From JAGNRR01 sp964409905 (GTDB lineage: Bacteria; Bacteroidota; Bacteroidia; Chitinophagales; Chitinophagaceae): a stretch of DNA of 33,932 nt. Below the pieces are notes generated by a model, which saw only the letters and a list, made by a program, of their open reading frames with translations, searched no databases and was not told the origin of the DNA. Made by a program: the position numbers and the translations under genes. The DNA is taken from the NCBI GenBank assembly GCA_964409905.1, contig CAYPET010000022.1, forward strand, positions 1 to 33,932. The letters are read 5' to 3'. The first letter of the stretch is position 1. Each line of letters opens with the position of its first letter. This document shows positions 7,176 to 16,600 of the stretch, one piece after another.

Positions 7176-8164
7176 ACGAATTAATCAGCATATTGATGCC
7201 CGTAAAAAATACGGCTCCTTATTTGCATGATTGCCTGAACTCTATATTACATCAAACTTATTCAAATTGGGAGTTAATTGCCGTTGATGATGCCTCCGAT
7301 GACAATAGCCTACTCATATTGCAGAAATACGCTCTTATCGATCAGCGCATTCGAGTTGTGCCCAATAATGGCAAAGGTGTTATTGATGCACTAAAGACAG
7401 CCTATGCCCACGCCAAGGGTGAATACATTTCACGTATGGATTCAGATGATATTAATGCACTTCAAAAGTTTGAGCAGATGTATCAGCAGTTAAGTGAGGC
7501 AGGTAAAGGGCATATTGCTTTGGGTCAGGTTGAGTATTTTGCTGAAGATGGACTGGGCGAAGGGTATTTACAATATCAACTTTGGTTGAATGAATTAATT
7601 TTTCAAGGTAGCGGATTTTCAGAAGTATATAAGGAATGTGTGATACCATCACCTTGTTGGTTGCTACATCGTGAAGATTTGGATGCCTGCGGTGCTTTTA
7701 AGTCAACATTTTTCCCCGAAGATTATGACTTATGTTTTAGAATGTATAAGGCAGGGTTGCATTGTATACCTGCTGCCCAGGTATTGCTCAAATGGCGAGA
7801 TCGACCTTTACGCACTACCCGTATTGACAAAAATTACAAAGCCGAAAAACTTCTCTGGTTGAAATGTCATTATTTCCTGGATATCGACTATCATTCCGAA
7901 AAACAACTTGTGCTATGGGGCGCCGGTAAACGCGGCAAGTTTATTGCCCGTTTTTTAAATGAGCGCGATATTCAATTCTCCTGGGTGTGTAATAATGAAA
8001 AAAAAATTGGAAAGATGATTTATAAGAATCAACTAAAAAGCACACATAAACTTGAAGACATAAAGGATAAGCAAATAATTATTAGTGTTGCTAATCCAGC
8101 CGAGCAGCAAGAAATACGCAGCATTTGTAATTTGAATAATTGGGAGCGTTATTTCTTTTGTTAG
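7172..8164 (+). CDS. Family 2 glycosyltransferase with C-terminal Rossmann-like domain
   Basis: A 330-residue protein. The N-terminal GT-A domain (about residues 1-230) begins 'ISILMPVKNTAPYLHDCLNSI', has 'VDDASDDNS' for nucleotide binding, and the metal-binding D90-S-D92 in 'SRMDSDD'. 'FFPEDYDLCFRMYKAG' marks the acceptor/catalytic region. From about residue 248 a second small domain begins 'QLVLWGAGKRGKFIARFL', a GxGxxG nucleotide-binding-like turn, found appended to some Bacteroidota GT2 enzymes. It probably adds a sugar to a surface polysaccharide or glycolipid. The ATG overlaps the transporter stop by 4 bases. The GT2 family is firm; donor and acceptor are unknown. Confidence 0.88.
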   Translation: MNELISILMPVKNTAPYLHDCLNSILHQTYSNWELIAVDDASDDNSLLILQKYALIDQRIRVVPNNGKGVIDALKTAYAHAKGEYISRMDSDDINALQKFEQMYQQLSEAGKGHIALGQVEYFAEDGLGEGYLQYQLWLNELIFQGSGFSEVYKECVIPSPCWLLHREDLDACGAFKSTFFPEDYDLCFRMYKAGLHCIPAAQVLLKWRDRPLRTTRIDKNYKAEKLLWLKCHYFLDIDYHSEKQLVLWGAGKRGKFIARFLNERDIQFSWVCNNEKKIGKMIYKNQLKSTHKLEDIKDKQIIISVANPAEQQEIRSICNLNNWERYFFC

Positions 8165-8185
8165 GCTTTTGCTACTATTTTCACA

Positions 8186-8701
8186 ATGGTGATAAAAACT
8201 TTTGAAAGCAAAATAGCAAAATTGCCGGATAGTCGTGTTTACATGTATCATCTTGTAATACCTGAAGCGATTTCCAATTTTTATAAACAACACAATTTTC
8301 GCCGATTACTTTGTATGGTTAATCAACTGCCGGTATTCAGCATGGCCATTTTGCATCTGCAAGTTGGACATGGTTATATCAATATGAGTAAGGATCGGCT
8401 GAAACAAGCAGGCTTAAAGGTTGGTGATAGTGTTTCAGTGCAACTTTCTCCAGATGAAAGCAAATATGGAATGCCTGTTCCGCATGAGTTAGAGGAGATT
8501 TTTAGTCAGGATACCATGGCTTTTTCATTTTTTGAAAAACTATCACCCGGTAAGCAGCGCACCTTACTTTATATGATTGGAAAGTATAAAACTGAGGAAA
8601 AACGAATAGAAAAGGGTCTAGTGCTATCAAATTATTTAAAACAATGTCAAGGGAAATTTGACTTCAAAGAATTGCATACGGCCTTTAAAAAAGGCTTATA
8701 A
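8186..8701 (+). CDS. DUF1905 / YdeI (OmpD-associated) family protein
   Basis: A 171-residue protein. Residues about 40-100 form a DUF1905-like small beta domain, with 'VGHGYINMSKDRLKQAGLKVGDSVSVQLSPDESKYGMPVP'. The C-terminal part (about 105-165), with 'FEKLSPGKQRTLLYMIGKYKTEEKRIEKG', matches the helical YdeI/OmpD-associated region in which 'W/Fxx L.p..rr..l.wI..AK...tR.kRI' is conserved. The tryptophan common in that motif is Phe or Tyr here. YdeI-like proteins have been linked to cationic peptide resistance, but a biochemical activity is not established. It lies 21 bp after the glycosyltransferase. Its stop overlaps that of the convergent gene by 6 bp within TTATAA. Confidence 0.7.
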   Translation: MVIKTFESKIAKLPDSRVYMYHLVIPEAISNFYKQHNFRRLLCMVNQLPVFSMAILHLQVGHGYINMSKDRLKQAGLKVGDSVSVQLSPDESKYGMPVPHELEEIFSQDTMAFSFFEKLSPGKQRTLLYMIGKYKTEEKRIEKGLVLSNYLKQCQGKFDFKELHTAFKKGL

Positions 8702-9748
8702 AGCGTTCGCTTTAAATGTTGGCAGTTCACTTGCCTTGGTTCTTTTATTCAAAAAATACTGAATGATTACAGATTGCTGATAGATTCCGTTATTATTTGG
8801 TTTAGCATCTGATAGTTTGAAGCCATTTCGTCTTTTTCGCAATAGGGTTGGAATCCGCCCATAGAAACTAAAATGTGCTTTCAATATTGCCTTAACGGCT
8901 TTCAAGTTACCACCCATCAAATGAGGAAGAGCACTTATGCCGTCTAATATTAACCGCCATGGCAATAACCAAACTAATCTGCTGGCTACATCGTTTTTTA
9001 ATAACAAGGCTAAATTGTTTCGGTAATTGTAAAACAGTTTTTGAGGACTTCCGTATGAAATTACACTGCCACCTACATGGTATACAGTACTTAAACCACA
9101 ATAGGCAATTTTATAGCCGGCATTTTTAAACCGCCAACATAAATCAATTTCTTCCATATGTGCATAAAAATCAAGATCCAGACCTCCAAATTGGTGATAT
9201 AAATCAGCTCGCACAAAAAAGCAACCGCCACCAGCCCAGAAAACTTCTATCGTATCGTCGTATTGCTTTTCATCTTTTTCGAGGGTGTCAAAAATTCTGC
9301 CCCGGCAAAACATATAGCCCCATTTGTCCATGAAGCCACCACCTGCTCCGGCATATTCGAATAGTGACTTATCTTTTTGAAATAGTATTTTGGGTTGTAT
9401 CGCTGCTATGTTATTGTCTTGTTCGATAGTTTTATATAATGGCTGAAACCAATCTTCGCTCACTTCGAAGTCAGCACTCAGTAGTACGTAATATTTAGCC
9501 TTTATCTGCTTTAGGCCATCATGATAACCTTGTGCAAAACCATTGTTGGTGTTGTGTCGAATTAATTTTACCTCAGGAAAATTGGATTGGACAAATTCGT
9601 ATGTGTCGTCGGTGGAGGCGTTATCAATCAAAACAATGTCATATTGACCTTTGCTTTCTTGTACAATTAGGGGTAAAAAATTGCGATGCAACTCTTTACC
9701 ATTAAAGCTTAGTATGACTACAGCAGTATCTGTAGTACAGTGAATCAT
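8696..9748 (-). CDS. Family 2 glycosyltransferase (rhamnosyltransferase-like)
   Basis: A 350-residue GT-A enzyme. Visible motifs are 'TAVVILSFNGKELHRNFLP' at the start, 'VLIDNASTDDT', 'NNGFAQGYHDGL' (the N-x-GFaxG motif), 'LLSADFEVS' in the DxD position, and 'FWAGGGCFFVRADLYHQFGGLD..F.AHMEEIDLCWR', the acceptor-side block with the catalytic ED-like pair. A hydrophobic stretch near residues 250-285 may attach it to the membrane. This subset (WcaE/RfbF-like) usually adds rhamnose or related sugars to polysaccharides. It lies 6 bp after a 69-residue membrane protein gene and shares that gene's strong promoter. It is unrelated in detail to the other GT2 at 7172. Substrates are unknown. Confidence 0.87.
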   Translation of the reverse strand: MIHCTTDTAVVILSFNGKELHRNFLPLIVQESKGQYDIVLIDNASTDDTYEFVQSNFPEVKLIRHNTNNGFAQGYHDGLKQIKAKYYVLLSADFEVSEDWFQPLYKTIEQDNNIAAIQPKILFQKDKSLFEYAGAGGGFMDKWGYMFCRGRIFDTLEKDEKQYDDTIEVFWAGGGCFFVRADLYHQFGGLDLDFYAHMEEIDLCWRFKNAGYKIAYCGLSTVYHVGGSVISYGSPQKLFYNYRNNLALLLKNDVASRLVWLLPWRLILDGISALPHLMGGNLKAVKAILKAHFSFYGRIPTLLRKRRNGFKLSDAKPNNNGIYQQSVIIQYFLNKRTKASELPTFKANAL

Positions 9749-9754
9749 TTATAG

Positions 9755-9964
9755 TTATGATTTATACTTGGGCGTGTACTTGGTATTATCAGGAACTTCT
9801 ACATCGGCTTTGCTGTCGTAGCTGTACGTCCAAAGTCCATAACAGCAACCGCCAAAAAAGATAAAGAAGCCTAAAAAGCCCAACAAGAATAAAAAGCGAC
9901 TTTTCGAAGGTTTACTAACTTCAATGTCAGCTTCGTTTTCGATATAGTTGTTATCCATTTCCAT
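9755..9964 (-). CDS. Small single-pass membrane protein, unknown function
   Basis: A 69-residue protein that I do not recognise. Residues 1-20 are acidic and polar. A single hydrophobic segment runs from about 23 to 45 (RFLFLLGFLGFFIFFGGCCYGLW), rich in Phe and Gly and ending with a Cys-Cys pair. A polar tail with 'YDSKADVEVPDNTKYTPKYKS' follows. The protein should sit in the inner membrane with one helix. A promoter with both -33 and -7 elements lies directly upstream, and the glycosyltransferase gene follows after 6 bp, so this is the lead gene of a two-gene unit. A role in tethering or assisting that enzyme is possible but not shown. A second ATG two codons in (9958) is an alternative start. 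Confidence 0.65.
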   Translation of the reverse strand: MEMDNNYIENEADIEVSKPSKSRFLFLLGFLGFFIFFGGCCYGLWTYSYDSKADVEVPDNTKYTPKYKS

Positions 9965-9974
9965 AATTGTGCGA

Positions 9975-10007
9975 CAAAGTTAATTTACCTGTCTTTCATA
10001 GACAAAA
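9975..10007 (-). promoter_or_regulatory. Complete Bacteroidota promoter (-33 TTTTG, -7 TAACTTTG)
   Basis: On the minus strand TTTTG (10007-10003) is followed after 20 nt by TAACTTTG (9982-9975), then 10 nt to the ATG at 9964. Both elements and the spacing fit the Bacteroidota consensus, making this the best complete promoter in the window. It drives the 69-residue membrane protein and the glycosyltransferase. Confidence 0.7.
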
Positions 10008-10014
10008 TTGATTT

Positions 10015-10117
10015 CCACAAAAAGTGTGGGAAAAGTTGCCACATAGGAGCGTAGATGGTGATAAGCAGCATGCCTTTACGCTTTTATGGTAGCTGATTTA
10101 GCCAGTACAATTGGCTA
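10015..10117. other. Intergenic inverted repeats (weak hairpins)
   Basis: The 170-bp gap 9965-10134 holds the promoter above and two weak hairpins: CCACA-AAAAG-TGTGG at 10015-10029 and TAGCCA-GTACAAT-TGGCTA at 10099-10117. The second is just past the stop of the phosphoesterase gene and might end that transcript, but no U-tract follows it on the minus strand. Nothing else is visible here. Confidence 0.3.
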
Positions 10118-10134
10118 CTGTAGTAGGTTGTATT

Positions 10135-10620
10135 TTAGCTTAGTTCGATAATTTCAAGCTGATCTATTCTATCCATCTTTATTTCAAAGCGCATAATGGT
10201 CTTTTTTTTATGCCAACCTTGTTTGCCACAAGCCCCGGGATTCAGATGTAGTAAATTTCTTTTTCGGTCAGGAATCACTTTAAGTATATGTGAATGCCCG
10301 CAAATAAAAAGATTAGGTTGAAAATGTTCTATAAGAGCCATGCTACGCGCATTATAATGCGGTGGGTATCCGCCAATATGGATTATTAAAATTTTTAACT
10401 GTTGAACAGTAAAAAAGGTATACTCTGGAAATTGTTTTCTGATTTCGTGCCCATCTATGTTGCCGTATACAACACGTGTTTTTTTTATTGATGATAAAGT
10501 ATCTGTTATTTCGGTTGTTCCAATATCTCCGGCATGCCAAATTTCATCAACGTCATTAAAATGCTCCACTATGTTCGGATGCAAATAGGCGTGTGTATCG
10601 GATAGTAGTCCGATTTTCAT
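10135..10620 (-). CDS. YfcE/MJ0936-type metallophosphoesterase
   Basis: A 161-residue protein with the five calcineurin-like metal-binding blocks in order: 'LLSDTHAY' (D8, H10), 'HAGDIG' (near residue 30), 'VYGNIDG' (near 53; the usual NCD is NID here), 'LIIHIGGYP' (near 80) and 'FICGHSHI' (near 110). This single-domain YfcE/Vps29-like group hydrolyses phosphodiesters in vitro; its natural substrate is usually unknown. It should be a cytoplasmic two-metal enzyme. It starts 6 bp after the secreted-protein gene and belongs to the tyrS transcript. Family assignment is firm. Confidence 0.88.
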   Translation of the reverse strand: MKIGLLSDTHAYLHPNIVEHFNDVDEIWHAGDIGTTEITDTLSSIKKTRVVYGNIDGHEIRKQFPEYTFFTVQQLKILIIHIGGYPPHYNARSMALIEHFQPNLFICGHSHILKVIPDRKRNLLHLNPGACGKQGWHKKKTIMRFEIKMDRIDQLEIIELS

Positions 10621-10626
10621 TGGATA

Positions 10627-11106
10627 TTATTTGAATTCAATTGCATGGCCCAACACATTCCAGCCAGCTACTTGTTTTCGCAACATTTCTATTTCCTTAC
10701 TTGGTTGGTCGTTGTATTTTTTCAGGGCTTCGCTGGCATGTTGCTCTATAATTACCTGAAACTTTTTAAAGTCTTGCTCGTTTAAGAATGTTTGCATGAA
10801 ACGTTCTCTTCGAGATTTGAAATTATACTGCTCTGTAAGCAATACTTTTTCCATTTTGTAATTATAATGTTTCATGATTTCTACATACTGCATATAGATT
10901 GAAAAGCTATTATCCCGAATCCTTGCACGCATGGAAGAATCAAACCCGAATTGTGTATTCCAAAAGTCTGCTTCTGCCTGGGCAAGAGCATTCAAATTAT
11001 TTTGCACAGAAACCGGGTTGTCTAGTTCGATAACATATTTTTCAATCTTTTGCGCCTGTGCAAAACTTGAAAGAAACAATAGTAAAATGCTGAAATATTT
11101 TGTCAT
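10627..11106 (-). CDS. Secreted protein of unknown function
   Basis: A 159-residue protein with a clear signal peptide at about residues 1-18 (ending SFAQAQ). The mature part is charged and mostly helical, rich in Gln, Glu, Lys, Phe and Tyr, with blocks such as 'ALAQAEADFWNTQFGFDSSMRARIRDNSFSIYMQYVEIM' broken by short turns. It has no cysteines and no recognisable domain, lipobox or C-terminal sorting domain, so it is probably periplasmic. It sits between tyrS (2-bp gap) and the phosphoesterase (6-bp gap), a tight spacing that shows co-transcription but gives no functional clue. I do not recognise it. Confidence 0.7.
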   Translation of the reverse strand: MTKYFSILLLFLSSFAQAQKIEKYVIELDNPVSVQNNLNALAQAEADFWNTQFGFDSSMRARIRDNSFSIYMQYVEIMKHYNYKMEKVLLTEQYNFKSRRERFMQTFLNEQDFKKFQVIIEQHASEALKKYNDQPSKEIEMLRKQVAGWNVLGHAIEFK

Positions 11107-11108
11107 AA

Positions 11109-12386
11109 TTAAATTGTTCGGATTAGGTAGTAATGTTTTTTTCCTTTCTGCACTAAGATAAACTTATCTGCCAAAAGACATTTATCGTCAATGTTAAAGG
11201 CTATGTCATTAACCTTTGTTTTATTCACACTGACTGCACCACTGGCGGTCATTTTACGGGCTTCACTTTTTGAGGTATAGATTTTAGTATCAGTTAGAAA
11301 GGTAATAATATCTAGCCCTGCTGCCACAACTTTTCCCTCAATATCAATTTGAGGCACACCATCCATAATATCAAGTAGGGTAGCCTCATCCAGACTGAGT
11401 AAATCTTCAGCAGTATTTTTACCAAATAGTATTTGGCTGGCTTTTACAGCAAAATCAACGTCTTCGGCGCTGTGTACCATAGTCGTAACCTCTGCTGCCA
11501 GTACCTTTTGTAAATTTCGCAGATGTGGCATTGCCCTATGTTCAGATATTAATTGTTGAATTTCGTCTTGTGGTAAGAAGGTGAAAATTTTAATATACTT
11601 TTCGGCGTCTTCATCTGTTGTGTTTAGCCAAAATTGATAGAAACGGTAAGGGGAGGTTTTGTTTCTGTCTAGCCAAACATTTCCGGCTTCTGTTTTGCCA
11701 AATTTTCCGCCATCGGCTTTTTTGATAAGGGGTGCAGTAAAAGCATAAGCCTCTCCTTGCGCTTTGCGCCGAATTAGTTCGGTGCCTGTCACAATATTGC
11801 CCCACTGGTCGCTACCGCCCATTTGAAGGCTGATACCTACAGTTTGGTGTAAATGATAAAAGTCATAGCCTTGAATTAGTTGATAAGTAAACTCGGTAAA
11901 GGACATTCCTGTTTCCAGTCTTTTCTTTACAGAATCTTTTGATAGCATATAATTCACAGTTATATGCTTACCAATATCCCTCGCAAAGTCGAGAAAAGAA
12001 ATTTGTTGAAACCAATCATAATTATTCAACATTACAGCTTCATTCTCCTTGCCACTCGCAAAATCTAAAAAATGTGACAGTTGTTGTTGTATACCTAATT
12101 GATTGTGATGTATTTCCTCAATAGTCAGCAGGTTTCTTTCTTCAGATTTACCTGACGGATCACCTATCATACCGGTAGCGCCACCTACAAGGGCGTATGG
12201 TTTATGACCAGCGCGCTGCAGGTGCATAAGCAATATAATGGGCACCAAGCTACCAATGTGCAAAGAGTCACCGGTAGGGTCAAACCCCACATAGGCTTTT
12301 ACCATGCCTTTTTCTAGGTGTTCTTTAGTGCCAGGTATTATATCCTGAAGAAGTCCGCGCCATTCCAATTCGTCAATAAATGTCAT
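11109..12386 (-). CDS. tyrS: Tyrosine-tRNA ligase
   Basis: A 425-residue class I aminoacyl-tRNA synthetase that charges tRNA-Tyr. The first signature is 'DPTGDSLHIGSLVP', with H43-I-G-S46. The second is K228-F-G-K-T232, the TyrRS form of KMSKS. 'YQLIQGYDFYHLHQTVGISLQMGGSDQWGN' supplies the tyrosine pocket. An S4 RNA-binding domain occupies the last 70 or so residues ('SKSEARKMTASGAVSVNKTKV'). The length is that of bacterial TyrRS. It leads a three-gene unit with the secreted protein and the phosphoesterase. I see no exact -7 box and no T-box leader in the 150 bp before it. Confidence 0.97.
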   Translation of the reverse strand: MTFIDELEWRGLLQDIIPGTKEHLEKGMVKAYVGFDPTGDSLHIGSLVPIILLMHLQRAGHKPYALVGGATGMIGDPSGKSEERNLLTIEEIHHNQLGIQQQLSHFLDFASGKENEAVMLNNYDWFQQISFLDFARDIGKHITVNYMLSKDSVKKRLETGMSFTEFTYQLIQGYDFYHLHQTVGISLQMGGSDQWGNIVTGTELIRRKAQGEAYAFTAPLIKKADGGKFGKTEAGNVWLDRNKTSPYRFYQFWLNTTDEDAEKYIKIFTFLPQDEIQQLISEHRAMPHLRNLQKVLAAEVTTMVHSAEDVDFAVKASQILFGKNTAEDLLSLDEATLLDIMDGVPQIDIEGKVVAAGLDIITFLTDTKIYTSKSEARKMTASGAVSVNKTKVNDIAFNIDDKCLLADKFILVQKGKKHYYLIRTI

Positions 12387-12507
12387 TTGCTGCTAATCTA
12401 AAAAGTGTCAAAAACGTGTAATTAAAGTAATATCATTATAAAATGAGCCGTAAAAGTATATTGATTTTAAGTATTTTTGATAGGACGTATAATATTAAAT
12501 GCTTTTG

Positions 12508-12515
12508 TACGTTTG
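12508..12515 (+). promoter_or_regulatory. -7 promoter box for the PorV-like/PorU2 operon
   Basis: TACGTTTG matches TAnnTTTG and lies 21 nt before the ATG at 12537. A second match, TATTTTTG at 12472-12479, is 57 nt upstream of the ATG. Either or both could start the operon transcript. The 150-bp gap 12387-12536 holds nothing else I can name. Confidence 0.45.
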
Positions 12516-12536
12516 ATTTCTTTTAACAGAAGATAT

Positions 12537-13682
12537 ATGAATTTAAGATATTCGATTTTAGCTATAGTCTTAGGGATTTTACTGCATACCGAAAGCCAAG
12601 CGCAACAAAGGAAGTACGTTAACGAGTTTATGAATATTGGAGTAGGAGCACGCGGCTTGGGGATGAGTGGCTCTCAGGTGGCTTCTACCACCGATGTTAC
12701 GGCAGCTTTCTGGAATCCGGCAGGAATAGCATATCAAAATACCGACATGCAACTTGGCTTAATGCATTCAGAATATTTTAGTAGCATTGCCAAATATGAT
12801 TATATCGGGGCAACATTCCCACTGAAAAATCGAAAAGGCGTGATTGGTTTCTCTGCAATTCGTTTTGCTGTTGATGACATTCCGTATACTATAAATCTTG
12901 TTCAGCCGGATGGAACCGTCGACTATTCAAAGGTGCGCAGTATCTCTTCTGCGGATTATGGTGGTTTGATTTCTTATGCGCGACCTGTGGTTGTAGGTCG
13001 TTGGAAAGACCGCGAAGACATTTCATTGATGTGGGGAACCAATTTTAAAATTATTCATCGCTCAGTTGGCTCCATGGCCAATGCTTGGGGGGTGGGGTTG
13101 GACTTTGGATTGCAGGGGCGTTTTGGGCGATGGAAATTGGGGGCCGTAGTGCGTGATGTGACCACTACTTACACCGTGTGGTCTTTTAGCCTAACAGAAC
13201 AAGAAAAACAGGTTTTTGCTCAGACGGGTAATGAAATTGTATCCAGAAGTAGTGAGATTAATACTCCAAGAGCCATCATAGGTGGTGGACGAGTGTTTCC
13301 AATAAATCATAAGTTAAGTGTGTTGGGAGAGCTGAACTTTGACATAACCTCAGATGGTAGTCGATATGCCAACTTAATTAATGCGGAGCCTTTTAGTATC
13401 GATCCTCGCTTAGGAGCTGAGTTTAATTATGACAACAAAGTCTTTTTACGCACCGGGGTAGGCCAATTTCAACGCGTATTGACTGATGAGGATACTACAG
13501 GTACAAATTATAGAACGCTTTTCCAACCAACATTAGGGCTTGGTGTACAAATTAAAAACTTTGCCATAGATTACGCTTTCTCAAGCTTAAATATTCAGTC
13601 AAATGCACTTTACAGTCATTTTATTTCGTTAAAACTGGACATCCGAAATAGAAAACGTGAAGAAGAAAAGAACAAAGAATAA
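12537..13682 (+). CDS. PorV/PorQ family outer-membrane barrel protein (type IX secretion)
   Basis: A 381-residue protein with a signal peptide at about residues 1-22 (ending SQAQ), then the family's opening 'FMNIGVGARGLGMSGSQVASTTDVTAAFWNPAGIA'. The rest alternates as expected for a FadL-like 14-stranded barrel and ends with a terminal strand 'FISLKLDIRNRK'. In T9SS, PorV carries substrates from the translocon to the attachment complex and works with the sortase PorU; PorQ/PorZ form the parallel branch. The frame is open from a TTG at 12477, but that would place 20 residues before the signal peptide and start inside a -7 box, so 12537 is preferred. The PorU2 gene follows after 13 bp. Assignment to PorV, PorQ or a third paralogue cannot be settled here. 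Confidence 0.85.
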   Translation: MNLRYSILAIVLGILLHTESQAQQRKYVNEFMNIGVGARGLGMSGSQVASTTDVTAAFWNPAGIAYQNTDMQLGLMHSEYFSSIAKYDYIGATFPLKNRKGVIGFSAIRFAVDDIPYTINLVQPDGTVDYSKVRSISSADYGGLISYARPVVVGRWKDREDISLMWGTNFKIIHRSVGSMANAWGVGLDFGLQGRFGRWKLGAVVRDVTTTYTVWSFSLTEQEKQVFAQTGNEIVSRSSEINTPRAIIGGGRVFPINHKLSVLGELNFDITSDGSRYANLINAEPFSIDPRLGAEFNYDNKVFLRTGVGQFQRVLTDEDTTGTNYRTLFQPTLGLGVQIKNFAIDYAFSSLNIQSNALYSHFISLKLDIRNRKREEEKNKE

Positions 13683-13695
13683 GTTGAAAAAAATT

Positions 13696-16600
13696 ATGAA
13701 AAGGTATTTAACATTCACCTTGATATTATTAGGATGGCTCGCCACCGCAAACGAAATTCATGCCCAGATCTTTGGCAATGAGTGGATAAACTATGGGCAG
13801 AGTTATGCAAAATTTAGTGTTCATGAAAATGGGATGTATCGTGTAACCTATTCGGAGCTAGTAGGCGCTGGTATCACATCCCCAAATGGTACAACGATAC
13901 AACTGATTAGAGAAGGTAAACAAATACCAATATTCGTAAGCTCAGTAGGAGCTTTTGGTGTAGCGGATTATATTGAATTTTATGCAGAAAAGGCCAATGG
14001 ACAAATCGATGAGGCCTTGTATCTTGATCCGACTCAGCAAATGAATAAAACTCAAAATTTGATTTCGGATACGGCTTTTTACTTTATCACACAATCAAGC
14101 ACTGGGCCATATTTACGCTTTTCGCAGGCCTCCAATACGATTTCGGGAAGTCCGGTAAAAGAACCCTACATTTGGGATGTAAGCAATACAAACTTTCGGG
14201 GTGCGTTGAGCCAGGGCCCTTCGTATATTGGTCAATCAGACAATCCAATAAATTATATAAGGTCTTCGCAATTTGAGCGTGCCGAAGGTTGGGTGAATAA
14301 CTTCAGTTTTAATGCACAAGCGCTAAGTGTAAACTTATCCAATCCTTTCAAAGGTGCAGGCGCACCAAGTTTAAGTATTAAAACTACTGTGGCAGGTTTT
14401 TCATATTTAAGCCTACATCGTGTGCGGGTGGAGGTAAATGGGTCTCAGCTGGCAGAAGAAACATTTCCTGCTTTTTCTTCTAAAGAATTCAGTATGAGCG
14501 CACCTGCAAGTTTGTTGGGTTTGGGTAATAGTTTAAATTTCAATTATACACCATTAAATAGCCAACCAGGATCTAATTTATTTGATCGGGTAGGGATTGC
14601 GAATGTCAATGTACGTTTCGCAGCTTCCTTGGATATGACCGGTGTGAGTGCCCAGTATTTTGAATTGGACCCTAAAGCCGGGAATTATTATCTTGAGTTT
14701 GACAATATGAATGTCAGCGCCGGCCCGCCAAGGCTTTATGATTTGGATGCTCAGGAATTTTATGTTGCCAATATAGCCGTACCAGGTAAGGTGCGTTTTT
14801 TGATACCCTCTTCTGGCGGTATTAAAAAATTATTTCTTCTTGGGGCACAGGCATCTGCTCCTAAAATGGTAAATAAACTCCAACCGATTTCTTTTAAAAA
14901 CTATACGCTTTCAGCGAATCAAGGTGATTATATCATTATTACGCATCCTTACTATTTTGATGGAGCAGGAACAAACTATGTTGAGAATTATAAGATTTTT
15001 CGGAGTAGTATTAACGGTGGTGGCTATCAGGCCATAGTAGCGAATATAGAAGACATTTATAATGAGTTTGGTTACGGGTATAATTTTCATGCGCAGGCTA
15101 TTCGTAATTATTTACATTTTTCAAATAAAAGTTCATTGTGGAGTAGTAAATCGAAGTTTGCCTTCATCATTGGTAAAGGCATACTATACACCGATTATGT
15201 AGCGTATTCGAATGGCAGATTAAATAATCCTGCAAATTATCCATATGTGCCTATTCCAACATTTGGGATACCGGCATCGGATATTATGCTTACAGATTTT
15301 AATAATGACAATATACCAGAATTACCTATTGGTCGTTTGTCAGTTTTAAACGGCAGTGCTATTGGTCCTTATTTAGATAAAGTGCAATTGCATGAAAGTC
15401 GATTATTGTCAACAAGTCAGCAATTTGTAGATTCTGTTCTTTGGATGAAGCAATACTTGCATGTTGCTGGTGCAGATGACATAAACATTCAGGCACCTAT
15501 ATTGAGTGCTTTGAATAGACAAGGTGAAACAGTACGAGATACGCTCTATGGAGCCGTTGTATCAACCTTTGCAAAATCATCAACAGCGGCTGTGCAGCAA
15601 GAAGCTACAGAAGCTATTGATCGAATCGTGAATAAAGGGGCAGGCTTCATTCAGTTTTTTGGCCATGGCAGCTTGTCAACCTTGGATTTTGGAGGTTTTG
15701 ACAATGTCAGTTTATACGAACCAAACAATCGCTATTCCATTTTCATGGCCAATGGATGCGGCGTGGGTAATGTATTTGGGCTTGGTTCGGTGCGATCTTT
15801 AAGTGAAAGTTGGAACGAAATTCCAAACAGAGGTGGTATTGGTTATATCGCAAATTCCAATACCGGATATTTATTTTATCTTGCTAATTACACAGATTCG
15901 CTCTATAAACAATTTGGCAAGTATAATTATGGTAAAACTATTGGTGAGCAATTCGTTGGAAATGTAATAAACATTTTTGCTGATCCAAATGTGCTCAATA
16001 ATAACGTAATCAGATTACATGCTGAGCAAATATTGTTACAAGGAGATCCTGCTGTACGTATGTTTGGTAGAGATAAACCCGACTATGCGGTAGAGGATAA
16101 ATACATGCGCATCAGACAAGTAAGTGTCACTACAAAGCTGGATTCGTTTGATGTAGATCTGGTAGTGTATAACTTAGGAAAGTATACAAGGGATAGCCTT
16201 GATTTGAAGATTACAAGAATTTTGCCCAACAATCAAGAAGAGGTAGTACTGCAGAAAAGGTATAATGGTATTATTGTAACAGACTCCCTAGCATTGCGTA
16301 TACCGGTAGGAGGCAAAAATGCTCTCGGTATAAATCGTTTAAAAGTGCGGATTGATGATCAGTCAGAAATTGATGAAGTTGCGGAGTATAACAACGAAAT
16401 TATTAGAACTTTTTCAGTCTATAATGATGACTTGGAACCTGTCTATCCTTATGAATTCAGTATCGTAACCGAACCTAATCTAACATTAAAGGCTTCTACT
16501 CTAAATCCGTTTTTAGAATCTCGCCAATATGTAATTCAACTAGATACGACAGAAAGATTTAATTCGGCCGCTTTATTAACCACGCGTATTACATCGGGCG

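Noticed and set aside
10015..10029. CCACA/TGTGG hairpin as a small RNA or terminator
   Set aside because: Five pairs only, a bulge when extended, and it lies upstream of the 69-residue gene's promoter.
12477..12536. TTG start for the PorV-like gene
   Set aside because: It starts inside a TATTTTTG box and would put 20 residues in front of a good signal peptide.
12387..12536. T-box or other riboswitch before tyrS
   Set aside because: No stem I-like structure, no T-box sequence and no terminator/antiterminator pair; T-boxes are also not expected in this phylum.
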